From: Cryobacterium glucosi
Lineage (GTDB): Bacteria > Actinomycetota > Actinomycetes > Actinomycetales > Microbacteriaceae
NCBI RefSeq assembly: GCF_004402235.1
Contig: NZ_SOFS01000032.1
Coordinates: 29,759 to 93,758 of the forward strand
Length of the DNA: 64,000 bases
Reading direction: 5' to 3'
The notes under the pieces are model-generated. The model searched no databases. It was given only the letters and a program-made list of their open reading frames with translations, and was not told where the DNA came from. The first letter of the stretch is position 1, and each line of letters begins with the position of its first letter. A program made the translations under genes and the position numbers. Positions 42,951 to 49,147 of this stretch are shown here, in pieces.

Positions 42951-45023
42951 CTACTCGCGGAGTGCCGGGTGCGACGGCCACCAGAACCGGTCGCCGGTGA
43001 GGAACACGAGCGCGGGAACCACGAGGGTGCGGACGAGCAGGGTGTCGAGCAGCACGCCGAGGCACACGATCACGCCGATCTGCGCGAGCGCGACGACCGG
43101 GAGTACCCCGAGCACGACGAAGACCGCTGCGATCAGGATGCCGGCGCTCGTGATCACCGCTCCGGTCGAGGAGAGGGCGCGCACCATGCCCTCCCGGGTG
43201 CCGTGCAGCCGGGCCTCCTCCCGCGCCCTCGTCGTGAGGAAGATGTTGTAGTCCACCCCGAGCGCGACGAGGAACAGGAACGCGAACAGCACGACGTTCG
43301 TATTGAAAGCCGGGAAGCCGAGCAGGTTCTGGAAGATCAGGTTGGAAGCGCCGAGGCTCGCGAAGAACGTCGCGAGCACGCTCAGGATCAGCAGGACCGG
43401 CGCGACGAGGGAGCGGAGCAGCAGGGCGAGGATGCCGAAGACGATCGCGAGGATCATCGGCAGGATCAGGTCCTGGTCGCGCTGCGAACTCGTGCGGGTG
43501 TCGAGGGCCGTCGCGTCTGTGCCGCCGACGAGGGAATCCGCGACCGCGCCGCCGGCATCCGCGTATGCGGTGCGCAGCGCGGTGATGGTGGCGAAGGTCG
43601 TCTCACTTCCCGGTTCGCTCGAAAGCGACAGGTTGAGCCGGGTGCGCCCGTTCGCGCTCTCGCCCGGCTGCACCGTTGCGACGCCCGCTGTCGTTGTGGC
43701 GAGGCTCGCGGCCTCTGTCGCCGAGGCATCCGGTGCGAGCACGATGGTCTGGCTCGTGAGCCCCGACGAGAACGAGGCGTCAACGATGGCCTGCGCCTGC
43801 ACCGATTCCGGGTTGCCGAGCAGCTGGTCCGCCTGCGAGAGCCCGACGGATGCCCCGACCAGTCCCAGACTCAGGGCGCCGAGCCCGAGCGCGGAGGCGA
43901 CGATGATCGCCACAGGGCGCCGGGCGACGCCGCGGCCGAGCCGGGACCAGAATCCGGTGTGCACGCGGGGCGACGCGGGGTCGTAGCGCGGCACGAACGG
44001 CCAGAACAGCCCGCGGCCGCAGACGACGAGGGCGGCGGGAAGGACGATCAGGGCGAACAGGATCGCGATGACGACACCGATCGCGCAGGCGAAACCGAGC
44101 GCGCGGTTGCCGGAGAGCTCGGCGAAGAGCAGGGTCAGCAGGCTCAGCGCGACGGTCCCTCCGCTCGCGGCGATCGCGGGGCCTGCGCTCCGCACGGCGA
44201 TCCGCATCGCCTCGTTCCTGCTCTCGGTGTGCAGCAGTTCCTCGCGGTAGCGGGCGACGAGCAGCAGTGCGTAGTTGGTGCCCGCACCGAAGACGAGCAC
44301 GGACTGGATGCCCGAAACGCTTGCGTCCAGGGTGATGCCGAACGGCCCGGCGAGGGCGCTCACGACGACGCCGGCGAGCCCGTCGGCCAGTCCGACGACC
44401 ACGAGCGGCACGATCCAGAGCACGGGGCTGCGGTACGTGATGATCAGAAGTGCCGCGACGACGATCACGGTCACGAGCAGCAGCCGGAAATCGGCGCCCG
44501 CGAAGGCGTTGGAGATGTCGGCCTGGAACCCGACCGGCCCGGTCACGTAGGAACTCAGGCCGGAGGGCAGGTCGCTCGAGGCGGCCGAGCGGATGTCCGC
44601 GGCCGTGCCCTTGACGTCGGCGCTGACGGCGGCGGCCTCGAGCGGCACGACGCTGATCGCCGCGAGCCCGTCGTCGCTGAACCGGGGCGTGGTCGCCCGC
44701 GGGGCGGTCGACAGTGCGCCGAGTTCGGCGGCCTGCGCGGTGATCGCGGCCTTGTCCGTCTCCGTCAGCGCGCTCTCCGCGCCGGTCGTGTCGCCACCGC
44801 GGTTCCAGACGACGATCGCGGAGGTCTGCTTCGCCGAGGGGAAGTCGGCGAGGAGGGCATCGACCCTGGCCGCCTGGCTCGACGTGGGCAGCCCGGACGT
44901 CGGGAAGTCGTTCCCGGCGCTCTTCGGCAGCAGTGCGAACAGCAGTCCGACGGCGATGACGGCGCCGACGAGGACGACCCAGGCCGTGCGCCGACCCGTG
45001 ATGATGCGCACAATCCCGAGCAC
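42951..45023 (-). CDS. MMPL family (RND-type) exporter
   Basis: 690 residues: two halves each with one N-terminal membrane segment, an extracytoplasmic loop and a five- to six-segment membrane block. Motifs include GADFRLLLVTVIVVAALLIITYRSP and GTNYALLLVARYREEL in the first half, and FLVALGVDYNIFLTTRAREEA in the second half. Likely exports lipids, siderophores or drugs. GTG 45023 is preceded by GGAGG at 4 nt. Divergent from a MarR gene with a large palindrome between them, a standard repressor/efflux arrangement. Confidence 0.92.
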   Translation of the reverse strand: MLGIVRIITGRRTAWVVLVGAVIAVGLLFALLPKSAGNDFPTSGLPTSSQAARVDALLADFPSAKQTSAIVVWNRGGDTTGAESALTETDKAAITAQAAELGALSTAPRATTPRFSDDGLAAISVVPLEAAAVSADVKGTAADIRSAASSDLPSGLSSYVTGPVGFQADISNAFAGADFRLLLVTVIVVAALLIITYRSPVLWIVPLVVVGLADGLAGVVVSALAGPFGITLDASVSGIQSVLVFGAGTNYALLLVARYREELLHTESRNEAMRIAVRSAGPAIAASGGTVALSLLTLLFAELSGNRALGFACAIGVVIAILFALIVLPAALVVCGRGLFWPFVPRYDPASPRVHTGFWSRLGRGVARRPVAIIVASALGLGALSLGLVGASVGLSQADQLLGNPESVQAQAIVDASFSSGLTSQTIVLAPDASATEAASLATTTAGVATVQPGESANGRTRLNLSLSSEPGSETTFATITALRTAYADAGGAVADSLVGGTDATALDTRTSSQRDQDLILPMILAIVFGILALLLRSLVAPVLLILSVLATFFASLGASNLIFQNLLGFPAFNTNVVLFAFLFLVALGVDYNIFLTTRAREEARLHGTREGMVRALSSTGAVITSAGILIAAVFVVLGVLPVVALAQIGVIVCLGVLLDTLLVRTLVVPALVFLTGDRFWWPSHPALRE

Positions 45024-45034
45024 TTTTCCTCCAA

Positions 45035-45073
45035 TAGTCCTGATTGCTAAGCATCCTAGCAATGTCAGGACTA
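45035..45073. promoter_or_regulatory. Nested palindromic operator between mmpL and marR
   Basis: Outer arms TAGTCCTGA (45035-45043) and TCAGGACTA (45065-45073) enclose inner arms ATTGCTA (45043-45049) and TAGCAAT (45057-45063). It fills almost the whole space between the divergent genes and overlaps both transcription starts, as expected for a MarR-type repressor site. Confidence 0.75.
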
Positions 45074-45075
45074 GT

Positions 45076-45651
45076 ATGGCGGTCATGGCAGAGCCTCGCA
45101 AGTCCCCGCTCCCGGCTGGTGCACCAAGCGGTGCGCCGACCGGCGCCGTCCAACCCCTTGTCGGCGACAACGACATCGGCCTGCCCTATTCCGGCGAGAT
45201 CGGCACCCAGCTGCGGGAATTCGTAGTGCTGTCCCGGGCGTTCGAGCGCCAGGTCGGACAGGCCCTCGCGGTGAATCCGACCGACCTGTCCGCAATGGAA
45301 CACCTGATCACGGCCGGTTCGCTCACACCGAGCGAACTCTCCCGGCGGCTCGACATCTCGACGGCAGCGACCACCCTTGTGGTCGACCGGCTCGTCGCAC
45401 TCGGTCATGCCCGGCGCGAGGCGCACACCTCGGACCGGCGGAAGGTCGTCGTCCTGCCCGCAGCGAAATCGGTGGAGAAGGCCGTCGGAGCGCTCATGCC
45501 GGTGATCGGGGGAGTCGCCACGGTCACCCGTGACCTCCCCGCGGAGGAGCGCGAGGTCATCGCGGCCTTCCTGTCGCGGGTGCTCGACGTCTACCGCGGC
45601 GCCCTTGCCGGCGGCGCCGATGGTGACGGCGACACCGCTCCCCGCTCCTGA
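45076..45651 (+). CDS. MarR family transcriptional regulator
   Basis: 191 residues with a 45-residue Pro/Ala-rich N-terminal tail. The winged helix follows (about 55-140): LREFVVLSRAFERQVGQALAVNPTDLSAMEHLITAGSLTPSELSRRLDISTAATTLVVDRLVALGHARREAHTSDRRKVVV. The DxR wing motif SDRRK is intact. ATG 45076 and ATG 45085 are both possible; TAGTAT at 45072-45077 would make 45085 a leaderless start. It probably represses the divergent MMPL exporter. The stop codon is inside a 13-nt tandem repeat. Confidence 0.88.
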   Translation: MAVMAEPRKSPLPAGAPSGAPTGAVQPLVGDNDIGLPYSGEIGTQLREFVVLSRAFERQVGQALAVNPTDLSAMEHLITAGSLTPSELSRRLDISTAATTLVVDRLVALGHARREAHTSDRRKVVVLPAAKSVEKAVGALMPVIGGVATVTRDLPAEEREVIAAFLSRVLDVYRGALAGGADGDGDTAPRS

Positions 45652-45668
45652 CCCTCGCTCCTGACCCC
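45643..45668 (+). repeat. 13-nt tandem duplication across the marR stop codon
   Basis: CGCTCCTGACCCT (45643-45655) and CGCTCCTGACCCC (45656-45668) are adjacent and 12 of 13 identical; a decayed third copy follows. The TGA of marR (45649-45651) is in the first unit. Just downstream, CTGAACATCCGG (45675) and CTGAACATTCGG (45692) form a second direct repeat with a 17-nt period. Confidence 0.85.
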
Positions 45669-45707
45669 CGCTTCCTGAACATCCGGCGTTTCTGAACATT
45701 CGGTGAA

Positions 45708-45730
45708 TTGTTTTGAGGAAATCAAAACAA
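45708..45730. promoter_or_regulatory. Fur/CatR-type operator upstream of fur-katA
   Basis: TTGTTTTGA (45708-45716) and TCAAAACAA (45722-45730) are perfect 9-bp inverted arms around GGAAA. This AT-rich block in a GC-rich region overlaps the expected -35 position of the fur promoter, fitting autorepression by the Fur family protein. Confidence 0.7.
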
Positions 45731-45734
45731 CTGT

Positions 45735-45740
45735 TAGCGT
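45735..45740 (+). promoter_or_regulatory. -10 box (TAGCGT) of the leaderless fur gene
   Basis: TAGCGT is identical to the box before guaB1 and ends 6 nt before ATG 45747. TTTTGA (45711-45716), 18 nt upstream, may serve as -35 and lies within the operator. Confidence 0.5.
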
Positions 45741-45746
45741 GAGGGC

Positions 45747-46259
45747 ATGACGACGACCGGGACGCCGAGCAAAAACCCGGGATTCTCGCGGCCGGGCGAG
45801 CCAGGGCAGCTCGGTGACAGCATCCGCCGATCGGGACTCAAGGTCACCGCGCCGCGCCTCGCCGTGCTGCGGGCCCTCGACGATTCCCCGCACGCGAGTG
45901 CCGAGCGGCTCTTCGCCGTGGTGCGGACCGAGTTGCCCGGAACGTCGCTGCAGGCGGTCTACGGCGTGCTCGCGGCCTTCACCTCGGCGGGTCTCACCCG
46001 CAGGATCGAACCGTCCGGGTCTCCTGCGCTCTACGAGCGCCGGGTCGGCGACAACCACCACCACGTGATCTGCTCGCGCTGCGCCGCCGTGCAGGACGTG
46101 GACTGCGCCGTCGGCGAGGCGCCCTGCCTCGAGCCGAGCGACGCGGCCGGTTTCGCCGTGCACGCCGCGGAGGTCACCTACTGGGGGCTCTGCCCCGACT
46201 GCCAGGCCGCGGGCGCAGAGCCCCATCTCCCGGCCGGCCATCCACCCACTCATCCCTGA
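45747..46259 (+). CDS. Fur family peroxide/iron regulator (CatR/PerR-like)
   Basis: 170 residues. The winged helix (about 22-98, [31 protein letters not shown] ... [31 protein letters not shown]) is followed by the dimerisation domain. [12 protein letters not shown] (H104-H106, C109, C112) and CPDC (C149, C152) supply the regulatory metal site and structural zinc. Because it directly precedes katA, a peroxide-sensing role like Streptomyces CatR is the best inference. Metal preference cannot be read from sequence. Confidence 0.88.
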   Translation: MTTTGTPSKNPGFSRPGEPGQLGDSIRRSGLKVTAPRLAVLRALDDSPHASAERLFAVVRTELPGTSLQAVYGVLAAFTSAGLTRRIEPSGSPALYERRVGDNHHHVICSRCAAVQDVDCAVGEAPCLEPSDAAGFAVHAAEVTYWGLCPDCQAAGAEPHLPAGHPPTHP

Positions 46260-46296
46260 CCTACGCAGTGCACATGTAGTCGAACAAAGGAGCAGC

Positions 46297-47826
46297 ATGA
46301 CCACCGAGTCCAACAGCGAGTCGAACACCGGGCCGATCAAGCCGACCACCACCCAGACCGGAACCCCCGTCGCGAGCGACGAGCATTCCCTCACCGTCGG
46401 GACGGACGGCGTCGCGGCCCTGCACGACCGCTATCTGGTCGAAAAGCTCGCGCAGTTCAACCGCGAGCGCATCCCGGAGCGGATCGTGCACGCCAAGGGC
46501 GGCGGAGCGCACGGCGTGTTCGAGGTCACCGGCGACGTGTCCGCGTACACCCGCGCCGCGGTCTTCCAGCCGGGCACGAGCACCGAGACGCTGCAGCGAT
46601 TCTCGAGTGTCGCCGGCGAGCAGGGCAGTCCGGACACCTGGCGCGACGTGCGCGGCTTCTCGGTCAAGTTCTACACGACGGAGGGCAACTACGACATCGT
46701 CGGCAACAACACCCCGGTGTTCTTCATCCGAGACGGCATCAAGTTCCCCGACTTCATCCACTCCCAGAAGCGGCTGCCCGGCTCCGGCCTGCGCGATGCC
46801 ACGATGCAGTGGGACTTCTGGACCCTCTCGCCGGAGTCCGCGCACCAGGTCACCTACCTGATGGGCGACCGCGGCCTGCCGCGCTCCTGGCGCGAGATGC
46901 CCGGCTTCGGCTCGCACACCTACCAGTGGATCAATGCCGCCGGCGAGCGCTTCTGGGTCAAGTATCACTTCGCCTCCAACCAGGGCAACGTCGAGATGGA
47001 GGGCTCTGAGGCCGAGCTCATCGCCGGCGCAGACGCCGACTACTACCGCCGCGACCTGCACGACGCGATCGAGGCAGGCAACTTCCCGTCCTGGACCGTC
47101 TCGGTGCAGATCATGCCGTACGAGGACGCCAAGACCTACCGGTTCAACCCCTTCGACCTGACCAAGGTCTGGCCGCACGCCGACTACCCGCTCATCGAGG
47201 TCGGTGTGCACACGCTCAACCGCAACCCGCAGAACTTCTTCGCCGAAATCGAGCAGGCCGCGTTCTCGCCGGCCAACTTCGTGCCCGGCATCGCGGCGAG
47301 CCCCGACAAGATGCTGATGGCGCGCATCTTCTCCTACCCGGATGCCGCGCGATACCGGGTCGGCACGAACTACGCTGAGCTGCCCGTCAACGCCCCGCAC
47401 GCAGCCCCGGTGAACAACTACTCGCAGGACGGCGCCGGCAGGCACCACTTCAACGCTCCAGAGGCCCCGAACTACGCGCCGAACTCGCTCGGCGGCCCGG
47501 TGGCCGACCCGCTGCTCGCGGGCGAGGGCAGCTGGGAGAACGACGGCGAGCTGCTCCGTGCCGCCGCCGTGCTGCGCAGCGAGGACAGCGACTTCGGCCA
47601 GGCCGGGACGCTCTATCGCGACGTGTTCGACGACGCGGCCAAGGCCCGCTTCCTCGACACCATCACGGGTGCGATCAGCGGCGTGCAGCGCCCTGAGGTC
47701 ACCGAACGCGCGATCTGGTACTGGACGAGCGTCGACGCCACGCTCGGCGCTGCACTGCGCGCGAACCTCGCGACGTGGGCAGAGGCGGACATGCTCGCAG
47801 AGGCATCCGCCCAGTACTCGGAGTAA
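46297..47826 (+). CDS. katA: Monofunctional heme catalase, small-subunit type
   Basis: Decomposes hydrogen peroxide. 509 residues. The distal His is H65 in [12 protein letters not shown] and the Asn is in [11 protein letters not shown] (about 137-138). The proximal heme Tyr is in [17 protein letters not shown]. Residues 1-30 are a Thr/Ser-rich tail, and the length matches clade 3 catalases. AAGGAG lies 6 nt upstream, and 37 nt separate it from fur, so both are probably expressed from the Fur-controlled promoter. The stop codon is part of a tandem duplication. Confidence 0.97.
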   Translation: MTTESNSESNTGPIKPTTTQTGTPVASDEHSLTVGTDGVAALHDRYLVEKLAQFNRERIPERIVHAKGGGAHGVFEVTGDVSAYTRAAVFQPGTSTETLQRFSSVAGEQGSPDTWRDVRGFSVKFYTTEGNYDIVGNNTPVFFIRDGIKFPDFIHSQKRLPGSGLRDATMQWDFWTLSPESAHQVTYLMGDRGLPRSWREMPGFGSHTYQWINAAGERFWVKYHFASNQGNVEMEGSEAELIAGADADYYRRDLHDAIEAGNFPSWTVSVQIMPYEDAKTYRFNPFDLTKVWPHADYPLIEVGVHTLNRNPQNFFAEIEQAAFSPANFVPGIAASPDKMLMARIFSYPDAARYRVGTNYAELPVNAPHAAPVNNYSQDGAGRHHFNAPEAPNYAPNSLGGPVADPLLAGEGSWENDGELLRAAAVLRSEDSDFGQAGTLYRDVFDDAAKARFLDTITGAISGVQRPEVTERAIWYWTSVDATLGAALRANLATWAEADMLAEASAQYSE

Positions 47827-47847
47827 CGCGGTACTCGGAGTAAGCGG
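47814..47847 (+). repeat. 17-nt period tandem duplication across the katA stop codon
   Basis: GTACTCGGAGTAA occurs at 47814-47826 and again at 47831-47843, with CGCG between. The first copy encodes the last residues and TAA stop of katA; the second repeats this outside the gene. Confidence 0.9.
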
Positions 47848-47863
47848 GCGGACGCCGTAGCGG

Positions 47864-48736
47864 CTATTCGAGGGTGGGTGCGGCCTGGGCGGTCGCAGCC
47901 ACCATCGCCCCGCTGCGCTCCCAGAGGGCTGCGGCGAGCGCCGGGTCGTAGGCGAGCTTGTTCGCCTTCGCGACCAGGCGCTTGTCGTAGTACTCGCCGG
48001 AGATCCATTCGTCCAGGGGAGCCGTGGCGAGCCAGACCAGGGTGTCTGCGCCCTGCTCCGGTGTGATCAGCATCCGCTTGAGCGGGGTCTGGTAGATGAA
48101 GCGCATCACGCTCGTCGAGTTCGACGAGAAACTCGTCGCGACGACGCCGGGGTGGAACGCCGCAGTCGTGAGGCCCTGCTCGTGGTAGCGGTGGTGCAGC
48201 TCGCGGGTGAAGAGGATGTTGGCGAGCTTGGCGTTGCCGTAAGCCCGGTTGGGTGAATACTTCGCGCTCGCATCGAGGTCGTCGATGTCGAACCGGGCGT
48301 AGACGCTGTTCGCCACGCTCGCGGTGTTGATCACCCGGGCGTGGCTCTCCAGCAGCCGGTCGGTGAGGAGCGTCGTGAGCAGGAACGGCGCGAGGTGGTT
48401 GACCTGGAAGGTCTTCTCGTGGCCGTCGACGGTGAGGACCCGCTTGCCCATGATGCCGCCGGCGTTGTTGGCGAGCACGTCGATGCGCGGGTAGCGCTCA
48501 AGGAGGGTCGCGGCGAGAGCGCGCACCTCGTCGAGGCTGGCGAAGTCGGCGGTGAACGAGTCGGCGCCGAGCGGTGCTGCGACGGCGGCGGTCTTGGCCG
48601 CCGAGCGTCCCACGATGACGACGGATGCGCCGGTGCGGCTCAGCGCGCGGGCCGCGGCCGCGCCGATGCCGTCGCTGCCCCCGGTGATGATGATGGTGCG
48701 AGCGGACGGTGCGGATGCTTCGGACGTGTCGGTCAT
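47864..48736 (-). CDS. Short-chain dehydrogenase/reductase
   Basis: 290 residues. TGGSDGIG cofactor loop (about 19-26), NNAGG (about 90-94), NTASVAN with the catalytic Ser and the Tyr-Lys pair in AYGNAKLANILFTRELHHRY. The long substrate region resembles retinol dehydrogenase/WW-domain oxidoreductase-like SDRs widely annotated in actinobacteria; the substrate is unknown. It overlaps the upstream small gene by 4 nt and converges on katA. Confidence 0.9.
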   Translation of the reverse strand: MTDTSEASAPSARTIIITGGSDGIGAAAARALSRTGASVVIVGRSAAKTAAVAAPLGADSFTADFASLDEVRALAATLLERYPRIDVLANNAGGIMGKRVLTVDGHEKTFQVNHLAPFLLTTLLTDRLLESHARVINTASVANSVYARFDIDDLDASAKYSPNRAYGNAKLANILFTRELHHRYHEQGLTTAAFHPGVVATSFSSNSTSVMRFIYQTPLKRMLITPEQGADTLVWLATAPLDEWISGEYYDKRLVAKANKLAYDPALAAALWERSGAMVAATAQAAPTLE

Positions 48737-49107
48737 GACTTCCTCTTGGTCAGGTAGCCGCCCTTTTCCAGGCCGGCCTCGATTTCAAAACGGTTGGTGA
48801 GCGGGTTGCTGCCGGCCGCGCGGTAGAACAGCGGGAACAGCATGCCGTAGCGCTGCCACTGCCGTTTGTGCACGGCCTCGTGTTCGAGGATCGCGTCGGA
48901 GACGTTGTCCCGGGTGAGGTAGCAGCCGCCGACGCAGGACCCGCCGCGGCCGAAGGCCCAGTTCGGCAGGCCACGGAAGACGATCAGGCCGCCGCGCCGC
49001 TCGACGCGCCCGGTGCTGAGGAGCCCTCCCCAGACCAGCCCGACGGCCGTCGCATAGAGATACCCGGCCCTGCTGAGGGGGGAATCGAAAAGGATCCGGA
49101 GCATCAC
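48733..49107 (-). CDS. Small membrane-associated HEAVH protein of unknown function
   Basis: 124 residues. A hydrophobic N-terminal stretch (about 14-31, AGYLYATAVGLVWGGLL) is followed by a basic segment, CVGGC (58-62) and ILEHEAVHKRQWQRYG with HEAVH at 76-80. That is a HExxH zinc-site pattern, and the downstream acidic pair in NRFEIEAG (108, 110) could be the third ligand. Homologues are usually left as hypothetical or misnamed Fe-S oxidoreductase. The chain is short for a protease. It overlaps the SDR start (ATGA), so the two are cotranslated, and its start is 40 nt from the divergent SARP gene. Confidence 0.75.
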   Translation of the reverse strand: MMLRILFDSPLSRAGYLYATAVGLVWGGLLSTGRVERRGGLIVFRGLPNWAFGRGGSCVGGCYLTRDNVSDAILEHEAVHKRQWQRYGMLFPLFYRAAGSNPLTNRFEIEAGLEKGGYLTKRKS

Positions 49108-49134
49108 TCAAGCGTATGCCGCCTGACCGGCACT

Positions 49135-49140
49135 TAGAGT
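49135..49140 (+). promoter_or_regulatory. -10 box (TAGAGT) for the leaderless SARP-like gene
   Basis: TAGAGT fits TANNNT and ends 7 nt before GTG 49148. No ribosome binding site precedes that GTG. Confidence 0.45.
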
Positions 49141-49147
49141 TAACCCC

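Noticed and set aside
42408..45050. 880-codon plus-strand frame opposite the MMPL gene
   Set aside because: Antisense shadow; the minus-strand frame has complete MMPL motifs, and the plus-strand product is Asp/Glu/Arg-rich without domains.
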